A stretch of DNA of 64,000 nt from Sambucus nigra (lineage: Eukaryota > Streptophyta > Magnoliopsida > Dipsacales > Adoxaceae), in contig OX422211.1 of NCBI GenBank assembly GCA_949130495.1, positions 445,788,219 through 445,852,218 on the forward strand. Reading direction: 5' to 3'. The notes below the pieces were generated by a model. It had not been told where the DNA came from, searched no databases, and saw only the letters and a list, made by a program, of their open reading frames with translations. Position 1 is the stretch's first letter, and every line of letters begins with the position of its first letter. Of this stretch, positions 12,341-22,096 are shown in pieces. The translations under genes and the position numbers were made by a program.

Positions 12341-12459
12341 CGGTCGACCGCGCCCCTATGGTCGGTCGACCGCGTCAAGGAAAAAAGGGCCTACTGCTTT
12401 GTCTCGTAGGCTTATTTGCAACCCGCGATCGATAGGGGGTCTAGGACCGGTCGACCGGT
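12341..12459. repeat. Palindrome cluster (GGTCGACC type)
   Basis: CGGTCGACCG occurs at 12341-12350 and 12363-12372, and the 14-bp perfect palindrome ACCGGTCGACCGGT at 12446-12459. In the 3' LTR the equivalent positions are CGTTCGACCG and CCGGTTGACC (decayed), with an intact 14-mer at 18430-18443. Confidence 0.8.
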
Positions 12460-12584
12460 GCCCTATTTTCAGCCCAAGATTTTGGAGATTAGTATTATTT
12501 CTCCTCTTTGAGTTTAAAGTTTAAGGACCTTCTAAATTAGAGTATTATAGAGGGTTATGTCCTAAAGGACTTGATGAATTGGGA

Positions 12585-12587
<3 letters not shown>

Positions 12588-12620
<33 letters not shown>

Positions 12621-12631
12621 ATGTGTGTGTA
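12588..12631. repeat. (AT)n(GT)n microsatellite
   Basis: AT dinucleotides run into GT dinucleotides. The matching site of the 3' LTR (about 18571-18583) has only a short AT run, so the GT part arose or was lost after insertion. Confidence 0.8.
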
Positions 12632-12852
12632 AATTCACTTAGAGTGAATTAGTATATTTGGGGATATCCGATAAATCCGTAGATGGGATCTTGGTATATA
12701 TTACTTGTTAAAGTAAGAAAATACTTTGGGTTTAGTATCATGCATATATGAATGCATGATTATGATTCTTTGAGAGAATCTTTGGGATTTTTTATCATCG
12801 ATAGATGGTTTGGCAAATATGGGCATTCTTATATATTTAGGGAGGAGTATAT

Positions 12853-12853
<1 letters not shown>

Positions 12854-12900
<47 letters not shown>
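12854..12900. repeat. (AT)n microsatellite
   Basis: About 46 bp of pure TA repeats. The 3' LTR counterpart near 18808 has a much shorter run. Confidence 0.85.
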
Positions 12901-12901
<1 letters not shown>

Positions 12902-13299
12902 TATGTGATTAAGTATATATGATATGATATAAATGATTTTGAAAATATATAGATGAATATTTTCAAAATGGGAAAAAGGTAAATGATTTTCATAATTAAT
13001 AAAATTATGGTTACACACCTCCCTAAATCGCTATCATAAGGGAAGTTGCGTGCGTTATGGTGATGCCCCCTGGCTAATGAATGCAGGGTGGCTATAGTCC
13101 TATAGGCCATATGGGCGATTATTTTGTACTGCGCTGGTTAGGTGATTCTGGGTGTGGTCATGACTATCCCGCAGGCATATGGCTGCTTTCCGACGTTGGT
13201 AGGTTCCCAGGTTGTCTTGTATAGATAGGACCTGGAAGATGATAGCCATTTAGGGGCGCATCCAGTGGGGAAACCCGGAGGGGCGTTCTTAGTTTTATT

Positions 13300-13625
13300 A
13301 AAGCAATTTATGATAATAAATTGGCTTTAATTTACATTTCCTGAGTATAAAAAGGGAAATGGGATAAAGGTTTTGGCTTCGGTAACACTCCCGGATGGAA
13401 GAAGGGATGTGGAAGCATATGGTATGATCAAAGCATTTTTATGATAATGAAAATGGCTTTGAATACATTTCCTGAGTGTAAAAAGGGAAATGGGATAATA
13501 TAAAACGGAAAAGAATTTTTATGATAATAAAACTGACTTTTAAAAGTATATGATTTGTTAAAGCAATTCATGATAATGAATTGGCTTTTATATTTACATT
13601 TCCTGAGTATAAAAAGGGAAATTGG
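13300..13625. repeat. 130-bp hairpin module, about three tandem copies
   Basis: Copies begin at 13300, 13430 and 13560, exactly 130 bp apart. Each opens with a stem of AAAGC plus 7-8 further bases, a GATA loop, the matching arm, one bulged G and GCTTT. A second hairpin, CATTTCC...GGAAATG, follows about 7 bp later. A degenerate extra arm pair sits at 13509-13541. No ORF is involved. Confidence 0.75.
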
Positions 13626-13716
13626 AAGTTTTTAGAAAAATGAAAGTATTGATAAATACTTTGTATATGAATTCTCAGTCCGGGAGATAGATCCGGATGT
13701 ATATTGTAATATGGTT

Positions 13717-13717
13717 C

Positions 13718-13782
<65 letters not shown>
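13717..13782. repeat. (AT)n(GT)n microsatellite
   Basis: About 20 bp of TA repeats followed by about 44 bp of TG repeats. It lies just before the first 120-bp module copy. Confidence 0.85.
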
Positions 13783-13800
13783 GGGTGCCGAGGGTCTAAT

Positions 13801-13925
13801 GGATCCCGACGATCGACCTTGCCGCGTAGTAGTGTATCGGGGGGTTCCTTGTTTGGATTTCGCTTTGCGAGACACCCCACGCACTAATATGGCATTGTGT
13901 TGAGACTGGGGAGAAGTTAAATCCT
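13801..13925 (+). repeat. 120-bp module, copy A (in LTR)
   Basis: Shares with four other copies the run GTAGTAGTGTATCGGGGGG, then GTTCCTTGTTTGGATTTCGC, then TTTGCGAGACACCCCACGC. The centre, TTTCGCTTTGCGAGA (13858-13872), folds as a 6-bp stem with a 3-nt loop. Function unknown. Confidence 0.75.
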
Positions 13926-13998
13926 TGGTGCTCTAATATTAGTATTTCTTGTGGTATATATACTTATTTATATATATATGATGTATTGAGGGACTGGC

Positions 13999-14125
13999 GG
14001 ATCTCGACGAACGACCTTGTCGCGTAGTAGTGTATCGGGGGGTTCCTTATTTGGATTTCGCTTTGCGAGACACCCCACGCACGAACATGGCATAGCGTTG
14101 AGACTGGTGTGAAGTTTATCCCTTA
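13999..14125 (+). repeat. 120-bp module, copy B (in LTR)
   Basis: Second copy in the same LTR, about 197 bp after copy A. The core hairpin at 14056-14070 is identical, and one base differs in the GTTCCTTATTTGG segment. The similarity extends to TTGAGACTGG downstream. Confidence 0.75.
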
Positions 14126-14839
14126 GTACTTGGACTATCTAGGGTAGATAGAGGTTGGGTGATAGACTAGTTTAGCAGGGTAGCTTGACTAGGATGTTTA
14201 GATGTTTAGAGGGATGCGCTAGGAGTGCACTGTTAGAGGAGAGGTGAGGGGTATCTCATGGGAGTACGATACCAAACTTAATTATGAGATAAAACCTTTT
14301 TCTAAATAATAAAGCACTTATGCACTTGCAAAATATTTTCAAACTCGGGCTCTGACCCGTTTATCTACTTTTCCTTTCTTTCTATATTATATATTATATA
14401 GGTGTCCAGACACAGGGACGCCTGGATGGCACTTCTTTCGAGTCAGATGTTAGCTACAGTAGCTGTGGATGCGTGCAGGTTTTAGATAGCCGCTTCCATT
14501 CTTGTATTCTAGATAGGAGGTATTGTATAATTATTTGGGCCAATGGTCCAACTGCATTTATTTATTCTTTTAGAGCATCATTCGATATGGTTGTATATTT
14601 TGACCGAGTGTTCGGTTATTTTATTTCATTTCAGTTTTATTTACGCAAAACTGTGTAGATGTTTTAATCATTGTCGTTTAAAAAGAGTAGTTAAGAAAAA
14701 AAATTAACGCTCGCCTAATAGGATATTAGTAATTAAATGGCTTTTCGACAGTGATGCTAAGAATGATCCATATGTGACTCCTGTTTTAATTTGATATAGG
14801 AGTGATCGCCCGGTATCCCATTAGGCGGGTTGTTACAGA

Positions 14840-14851
14840 TGGTATCAGAGC
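14840..14851 (+). other. Primer binding site, tRNA-iMet type
   Basis: TGGTATCAGAGC lies two bases after the LTR end TGTTACA. Confidence 0.9.
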
Positions 14852-15965
14852 ATCAGGTTCTAGTGTCCTTAGGAATCTGTGCAGACGTACTACGCTTTCA
14901 GCGTTGCTCTCGATTTGTTATATAACCTCAGGATTAGGATTGTTTATCTCTCTTATGAGATTTCGTTCTCCTGTCATAGTAGAAGATTATAATAATCGTT
15001 TGCGCGCTCATTAGAGATTCGTGTGCGGGCTTGGATGGAAGCAGTAGGTGAGGCTTAGCTGGAGTAGCAGGTAGAAGTCGGGGATGAGGACCTTAGGATA
15101 GGTCACTCTCCTTGTAGTAATGGTTAAGGGTTTGAAGGGAATCTTACAGATAGTTTTAACCGCGAGTCCTCGTGGTTCAGAAAGAATGAAAGGAAGTCTA
15201 TTTCGGGAATTATTCACATAAGCATCGGTCAGAGGATGACAGTGGATGAAGAGTATAATGGAAAAGTGAACCTTGTACCTAAGTGAGTTAGGTGCAATGA
15301 ATAATGATTCCTTTCCAGGAAGGATAGGCTCACTAGAGAATGTGTGTATTCGTGGACCCCATTGGTGGAAATTCACCCGGGAAAATTTGTTGAAATAAGG
15401 AGTTTCCTTTTGACAAAGGAGTTATGAGGATTAGTAAGATGATTGTATGGAGAGGTGTTCGATAGCCCGAGACTCGTGTGTGTAATTTGAGTTGTATAGT
15501 GATATCGATAACACTATAACATGTATGCCTACATGTTTTCCGCGATAGCGGAATTTTATTTTCCTGCATTCGCCATAAAGGCGGGTGTTTATATTTTGTG
15601 TATATATGTAAGATATTATGGTATTATCGGAGCGATAGCAGGATATTGATGGCAAGACTATCGTGTCCGCAGTTCCAGTGACCTGGATACAGGTTGAGCT
15701 CACCTTTATTGTTATGGGTAGGTGGAACTTCGATGAGCATAGGTTTCATTATCGTGATTTGTATATGTGGCAACCTTATAGATATAATTTAAGGCCCATA
15801 GGATTCTTGTTGAGCTGTAAGATTAAGCCCAGTGTTGGTTTGCGCGAGGACTGAATATTAGTACGAGCGCTTGGTGGTGTGACTCTTAGTTAGAGATAGG
15901 AGTTCAGATCACCTTCTGTTGATAAGGGATAGGATTATCCCGGTTGCATGTTTGAAATAACGGAA

Positions 15966-16085
15966 ATCCATGACCGACGAAGTCAAGTGTCAATCTGTGG
16001 AGGGGTTCCTTGTTTGGATTTCGCTTTGCGAGACGCTCCACACATGACTCTTAAAGGCGTCGGGCGTGGAGAGCTGTTATAGGAT
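15966..16085 (+). repeat. 120-bp module, copy C (interior)
   Basis: Core GGGGTTCCTTGTTTGGATTT and hairpin TTTCGCTTTGCGAGA (16019-16033) are intact. Flanks are more diverged than in copies A and B (CTCCACACATGACTC instead of CCCCACGCACTAATA). Confidence 0.7.
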
Positions 16086-16458
16086 GCAAGGATGTTGGTT
16101 GGGTGAAAAATCTTATAGTTTGGATGAACCACTATAGACTATGAGCCCTGTGATGATGGTATGCTTATGGAAATATTGTGCTATGGAAAAACACTAAAGT
16201 GGTCCTCTCACCACAAGTAGTTGGGTGGAGTAGGACTTAGAGAAATTAATTTAAGGATAACAGTCAGGCCTTAATGAAAAGGCAAACTTTGATGAAATAT
16301 GTTTCGGGAATTATGTACGTGACACTTTTACAGAAAGTGGGCACTTCGATTGATTAGGTTTCCTTCCGTATGGGCGGAAGGATAAGATAGTAGAAATGCG
16401 TTTGTAGTTTAGCGTAGGCAGTATTTAGGACGTCCCACTGGTGTGCCTTAGGTCGCTA

Positions 16459-16588
16459 TATCTCGATGACCGACTACACGAGGGAGTAGTGTAATGGGAG
16501 GGTTCCTTGTTTGGATTTCGCCTTGGTGAGATGTCCCACGCATGAAACCAAGAAATTGTCGGGAGTTGAGAGAGGCCTTGGGCACTAG
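16459..16588 (+). repeat. 120-bp module, copy D (interior)
   Basis: GAGTAGTGTAATGGGAGG precedes the core. The hairpin reads TTTCGCCTTGGTGAGA (16516-16531), one base longer, yet still pairs through G.U and G-C with a CUUG-type loop. Confidence 0.7.
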
Positions 16589-17090
16589 AGACATACTTAG
16601 GATTATATTCGTTCCGCGTAGGTAGGACATCACATAGACCTTAGTATTATTAGGACGTAAGTTCGATAGAGTTAGTGGCGCCGAGGTTAGGAGGATGGAA
16701 TTTCGTGGGTTGGAAGGACCCATAGGTGACTATTACACCGACGAAAGGAGACCCTTATTGAGAGAGAGTGTTACGTGTCAGACGTTCGCAATGTTTGTGC
16801 AGATGTACAGAAGTTAGAAAGGTGTATGGGCACCTTGGTGAAATGGTTTTATATACCGCCTGAAATAGAATGGGCGTAGTATATAAAGTTGAAATTTATG
16901 CCGTGAATCACTAGAGATTATGGGTGATAGGTGACACTATTAGAGTCACTTTACGATTGCGGTAGCCGCATAGTGTATGGTTAGGAACCATTGGGTTGGT
17001 ATCGTTCCCCTTGAGGTATTAGGTTTTGGAGCGATTTTAGGATTTGGTGGTGTAGGTTATGCCTGAATTTCGAGGACGAAATTCCTTTGT

Positions 17091-17103
17091 AAGGGGGGGA
17101 GTA
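17091..17103 (+). other. Polypurine tract
   Basis: AAGGGGGGGAGTA lies directly before the LTR start TGTAACAAC, where second-strand synthesis would be primed. Confidence 0.8.
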
Positions 17104-19153
17104 TGTAACAACTCGCCCTTTTGGAGACGATTAAATTCCATAATTAAATATAAATTGGTAATTTGGGGAATTTCCCTAAATAGTAATTTTTGGGATTTTC
17201 GAGGATTAAATGATTTTCGAAGGATGTTGGGATTATTTTTGGGACTATATAGGTCAAAATATTTTAATTATATGTCGTCGTTGAGTAAAGCGACACGAGG
17301 TAAGATTTTTAATTGGAAAACCCGCATTTATTTATTTTGGGTTGGAATAGTGATTTGCGGTCAAGTACCCCGGATGGGAATTTCGACTGCGCCGTGAGTC
17401 TCGGAATGTCCGAGATAGTCGGAAAAGAGTGTCCGACTGTCGAAAATGAGTTTCGGGTAATTTTAGAGGTAAAAGTAACTCGTAATTGGGTAAACGAGTC
17501 GTTTTTAGGTTTTAAGGGGTATAACCCTTTTTCTTCTTATATAAAGAGGGGGATAGGGAGAATCGAAGAAAGAAAGAAAGAAAAGAGAGAGGAAGGGGAA
17601 AGAGGATGAGAAAATGGAGATTCGGGCCAAACTCCGTCAGATTCGACTCGAGTTCGTCGAATTTTATCCACGAGACAAGTGTTTACTTTCTTTATTTACT
17701 TTTTTCATAAATATCTCATACCGTAGTTTGGTATAAACAAACCCTAAATATTTTGGGTTGAGTTTTCATGGATAAAAAGGGTTTTTGGGAGTTAAAACAA
17801 ATAAACCCCTAAAAATTTCATATTTGGAGAAACTTAGAAATTAATTGGTGATTTCGGGTTCTAGGATGTTTAGAACCCGTATTATGTGTGTAGTTGAAGT
17901 TGGTTGAGGTTGTAGGACGTTGGATGAGGCGACAAAAGCTTGGGAGAAGCTTTAATGGACGAAATCTTCTCGAAGAAGATGATGAATAGTAACCCGTGAC
18001 TTTAGGGAGCCATTTTGGCCAGGAAAAGAATTGATCTAGCTCTCGGCCAAAACACAAAAGTTGTAGATCTTTTCGATACGGTCGCGTGGGCACCAACCGC
18101 GTATTTTTCTGATTTTTCCTCGATTTGATATGATTTTTACAAGATGGAAGCTCCGGGTTGAAATCATCAACTCGGAAATCAAATCGGGAATTGGAAAAAT
18201 AAAGGCTAGGATTAGTCGTGTAGATGTTTTGGATGATTTTTGGGGTAGTTTAGAAACCCCGATAATGAATTTGGGTTGTTGGATAAAGGATTTAAGGAAA
18301 TTAGTGTTGAGGACCTGGTATGACCGTTCGACCGCGCCCCTATGGCCGGTTGACCGCGTCAAGGAAAAAATGGCCTACTTCTTTGTCTCGTAGGCTTATT
18401 TGCAACCCGCGGTCGATCGGGGGTCCAGGACCGGTCGACCGGTGCCCTGTTTTCAGCCCAAGATTTTGGAGATTAGTATTATTTCTCCTCTTTGAGTTTA
18501 AAGTTTAAGGACCTTCTAAATTAGAGTATTATAGAGGGTTATGTCCTAAAGGACTTAGTGAATTGGTAATATATATATATATAAATTCACTTAAAGTGAA
18601 TTAGTATATTTGGGGATATCTGTTAAATCCGTAGATGGGATCTTGGTATATATTACTTGTTAAAGTAAGAAAATACTTTGGGTTTAGTATCATGCATATA
18701 TGAATGCATGATTATGATTCTTTGAGAGAATCTTTGGGATTTTTGATCATCGATAGATGGTTTGGAAAATATGGCCATTCTTATATATTTAGGGAGGAGT
18801 ATATGGCATATATATATATATATATATACTATGTGATTAAGTATATATGATATGATATAAATGATTTTGAAAATATATAGATGAATATTTTCAAAATGGG
18901 AAAAAGGTAAATGATTTTCATAATTAATAAAATTATGGTTACACACCTCCCTAAATCGCTATCATAAGGGAAGTTGCGTGCGGTATGGTGATGCCCCCTG
19001 GCTAATGAATGCAGGGTGGCTATAGTTCTATAGGCCATATGGGCGATTATTTTGTATTGCGCTGGTTAGGTGATTCTGGGTGTGGTCATGACTATCCCGC
19101 AGGCATATGGATGCTTCCCGACGTTGGTAGGTTCCCGACGTTGGTAGGTTCCC
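17104..19153 (+). repeat. 3' LTR of the first Tekay-like element, truncated
   Basis: Aligns with 11110-13210 almost base for base apart from microsatellite lengths, implying a fairly recent insertion. It ends at two tandem copies of GACGTTGGTAGGTTCCC (19120-19136 and 19137-19153), after which unrelated sequence begins. About 1.6 kb of LTR is missing. Confidence 0.8.
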
Positions 19154-19526
19154 ACGCTTTTCTATGGAGGTATTCTTTTAGTGTCGATATTTTTGGATTA
19201 TTGGCAAAAATTATCATTTGCTTTGTTAATAGCTTGTTGAAATCTTTGTTGTTGTTGAGATTGGAATATTGGATTGTGGTGAGGTAATTTTTGAATAAAC
19301 TTGATGTTTGTGGGTTTCATCCTTAAAAACCCTCACGAGACAACACTCATCCACTAAGATAAACTAGGGGTTTAACGGCTTGTTGCATTCCCTAAATGAA
19401 ACCATGCGCCCACGAAAGTGGCATTTCTTTCCTTATTGCATATTTATATTTATTTTTCTACATATTTTTTATTTATTCTCATTTTGTTTCATCACTAGGG
19501 ACTAGCAATGTCTAAGCCTGGGGGTG

Positions 19527-19597
19527 TGATTAGTCACGAATGTTGTATATATGAGACCTTTATTCTTGGGCATTCAAAAATAATTTTTTTTAATTCC

Positions 19598-19635
<38 letters not shown>

Positions 19636-20955
19636 TGTTTACAAGGCTTGTTTGAGATTTTGTAAGTATCGGAATGCTTAGAAGTGCAATTGCTTGACTT
19701 TTCATAAAGTTTCAATGCAAAATACAACTTTAAGGGAATTTTACTCATTTTAGTGATTGGGATTCAAGCTTGAACTTTAATAAAGTTTTAGCTCTCCGAG
19801 TTAGCTTCGCGTAGCCATTAACGATGTGTCATTTAAATTTCGTATGACCGAGCTATGGTCGTTCAACTAATGATCCCCTGTCTTTCAAATTATTTGAGAG
19901 GATGATGGAAAACAAGGCATTGTCGATCAATCGATGGTTCTTGTTTTTTTAAATATCTAAGGCAGTGCTGCTGAATTCAAGACCATTGATCGATCGATGG
20001 CCAGCCGATTGATCGATCATTGCATAGATTGAGATATTTTATTATTTTCTTCTTTCTTTTATTTAATCCAACTTAGTATAAAGAGTAAGTTAGGTGTTTT
20101 TTGTTTGGAAGATATTTTATTTTGGATATATTTTTTTTTGGGGGGGGGGGGGGGGGGGGGGTTGAGGGCTTCCTTTCCCTAAGGGTTGATCATTATATGT
20201 AAAGTTACTATTTATTGTCTTCTTCATTAATTCTATCTTTCATAGTTTCACTCTATCTTTGTTAATTAGTTTTATTAATTCCTTTATTATTTTTTTTCAC
20301 TTCTTCCTTCCATTCCATTGTCATTTACCATTATTTCTATCTAAATTAAGTTAGGTTGAGTTTATTTAACTCACCATGGATTAATTAGTTTCTTTGTTAT
20401 GATATGATGGTTTAGGATATTTTAATTGTTAATTGTTCTTGGTTTTGCATCTAATTATGTTAATGGTGTATATCATGTATGCACCATGTTTGAGATATTT
20501 TGTATGTAATGCCATAGGTATTTGTCGACATCAAACTCAAATTAAGCTTTTATGAGAATTTAAAGAGTGACAACTCTAAGTTTCCTTAATTGTCCAAATG
20601 AGATTAATCATGTTAATGCTTTTCTTTCGATATAACTGTTTATGCTAATTAACCCTTAGTGAGGGATATAGTTCTCAATCTATTGCTTTTATTATTGTTA
20701 TTACTTTCATTTCAATACTTGCCTAGATTAATTGTAGTATAGAACATTTTGAATCAAACATCATCTTTTACACTTTTATTTGTGAAGTAATAAGTCAATA
20801 TAATTCTAACAAGAGTTCCCTGTGGATTTCGATACCCAAACTCGCCGCTATACTCATAACACGAATGTAGTAAAAGTTTAGGTTTCTATATTACGTCATA
20901 GATAGATAACAACGACCAATGTCTTTACACGGCTGTTCGGTTTTCACCTCATCGA
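19527..20955 (+). repeat. 3' LTR of the Athila-like fragment
   Basis: Contains GATCGATC palindromes at 19922-20025, a TATA-like GTATAAAG at 20076, a run of 22 G at 20140-20161, and the GTGGATTTCGATACCC segment near 20822. No flanking duplication can be tested because the 5' end is lost. Confidence 0.65.
19608..19632. repeat. (AT)n microsatellite
   Basis: About 25 bp of TA repeats inside the LTR. Confidence 0.8.
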
Positions 20956-21788
20956 GTTATAATCATTCTAGAACCTCTTAGTCTTGACTTCCAATAATCA
21001 TTTTTTATAGTCTAAGCTCTATAGGTTCTCAAGTATCGGTCTCCTGAACATTATTCTTTTGACTTATTTTTTTGTATACATCCTGTATACGGTCCTCCCT
21101 CCTAATGTGGTTTTTCTCATTACTTATAAAAATGGACGTGAACAATAGTCTCTATTATTAAGGCATGGGATAATGGTTAACTATTTAGTAATTAGACCAA
21201 TGCATAGATTGAGTATAGGATTAGTTATAGGAATCTATAAATGAGATATTTATGTGATATATTAAGTCACATTTCATGGGTGTCCAATTAAAAATCACTA
21301 TTTATCATGCAAATTACTATTTATGAGGTGGTCCTTGCTATTTGTATTATGGATTTATGTATTTTTATACATTATTTTTATTTCATTATTCCTAGTCTAA
21401 ATAATTGTATATCACAGATTATAGTAACCAGTTAAATAAAATTTAGCAAGGAAGGTAGGAGGGAAGCACCCAAATCCAAAAGTTTAAAATTTAAGTTCTT
21501 AAATTTGAAAATAGACACTTATTTCATTTCAGCAACACGGTGCAAATAGATCTTGGATGCTAAGTTTGATTTTTGTATCAATATGAAGAAAAGTACAATT
21601 GTTTGCAAAGAAACCAGAGTATAAGTTTTACATAAATCTATTAAACATTTCATTTAAACTCATAAAAAACGAAAGGAAACTATTACAAGGGGGTTTAGGA
21701 GCACATATCATCATAATTATGTGGACATACACCTACACATCACACAGTAAATACACTATCACTCCTAAGCATTAATTTTTTATCCTTG
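20956..21788. other. A+T-rich spacer, nothing recognised
   Basis: No frame, repeat pair or element end is visible. Confidence 0.4.
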
Positions 21789-22081
21789 TGATGTAAATGA
21801 GGATTACGGGAATTATTTGTATTTTTGTTTATTTTATTTTCATGTTTTATTATGATAAATCTCCTTTTTAGTTGATCTATTAGGTTAGAGGGTGATATTG
21901 TCTTTTAATGACTTTAGTGTCCCCTCTTTAGACTTTTTAGACTCAAGGGTTATCTTTACTAGTGAGATATCCACCCTTAAATAAGGCCTTTGGCCACTCT
22001 TCACAACCACTTTACTTTTGAATGAACGAGAATTAGAAAGAGAAATTAGTCCTTTGTGTGAAAATTCTTTCTCTTACATCA
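21789..22081 (+). repeat. Short LTR (293 bp) with perfect 8-bp inverted ends
   Basis: Starts TGATGTAA and ends TTACATCA, and is followed by a PBS at the right distance. A TATA-like TTAAATAAGG lies near 21983, followed by a GA-rich R/U5-like end. The size and PBS suit a copia element. No second LTR was found. Confidence 0.7.
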
Positions 22082-22084
22082 AAC

Positions 22085-22096
22085 TGGTATCTGAGC
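22085..22096 (+). other. Primer binding site, tRNA-iMet type, one mismatch
   Basis: TGGTATCTGAGC differs by one base from TGGTATCAGAGC and starts three bases after the LTR end. Confidence 0.75.

Larger units (their letters stand above)
11110..14837 (+). repeat. 5' LTR (3.7 kb) of the first Tekay-like element
   Basis: Direct repeat with 17104-19153 over its first ~2.05 kb; the remainder is unique because the partner is truncated. Ends TGTAACAACCC and GGGTTGTTACA are inverted relative to each other. Inside: a TATA box, a GA-rich tract (11570-11630), palindrome clusters (12341-12459), AT and GT microsatellites, a 130-bp hairpin module array (13300-13625), and two copies of a 120-bp module (13801-14125). 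At 3.7 kb it is long even for this lineage. Confidence 0.85.
14852..17090 (+). other. Non-coding interior of the first Tekay-like element
   Basis: There is no long open frame and no gag, protease, RT, RNase H, integrase or chromodomain motif in any frame. The region holds two copies of the 120-bp module. A short open frame across the right end (MPEFRGRNSFV) corresponds to the place where autonomous relatives end pol over the PPT. Confidence 0.65.
11110..19153 (+). mobile_element. Non-coding Tekay/Del-like LTR retrotransposon, 3' LTR truncated
   Basis: Order: LTR 11110-14837, iMet PBS, 2.27-kb interior, PPT 17091-17103, LTR from 17104. LTRs start TGTAACAAC and the complete one ends TTGTTACA. 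The interior has no gag, protease, RT or integrase, so the copy would need proteins from another element, like LARD-type derivatives. Just before the PPT the text GAATTTCGAGGACGAAATTC is shared with the pol end of autonomous Ty3 relatives, which supports the lineage. The 3' LTR keeps about 2.05 kb and then joins an Athila-like element at 19153. Its 5' side cuts an older LTR at 11109. Confidence 0.8.
19154..20955 (+). mobile_element. 3' end of an Athila-like element (interior tail, PPT, LTR)
   Basis: From about 19205 this matches, in reverse complement, the interior tail and LTR of the complete element at 46406-52751. Shared words include GATGTTTGTGGGTTTCATCC, CCCTCACGAGAC, GGTTTAACGGCTT and CCACGAAAGTGG. 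A PPT (AAGCCTGGGGGTG) precedes an LTR starting TGATTAGTCAC. The LTR ends near TTTTCACCTCATCGA after the conserved GTGGATTTCGATACCC. It is a related, diverged subfamily rather than the same one. Everything 5' of its last ~370 interior bases is missing. Confidence 0.7.

Noticed and set aside
12146..12409. 87-codon frame conserved in both Tekay-like LTRs (also 18130-18393)
   Set aside because: Conservation is explained by the LTRs being copies of each other; it runs through the palindrome cluster and matches no protein family.
12701..13018. 105-codon minus-strand frame in the Tekay-like LTR
   Set aside because: Its centre is a translated AT microsatellite (YIYIYI), and the equivalent frame in the other LTR shortens with the microsatellite.
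13675..13903. Frames across the AT/GT microsatellite on both strands
   Set aside because: They are translated dinucleotide repeats (THTHTH, CVCVCV) with no family resemblance.
17059..17397. 112-codon frame over the PPT and 3' LTR start
   Set aside because: Only its first ~15 codons correspond to the pol end of autonomous relatives; the rest is LTR sequence.
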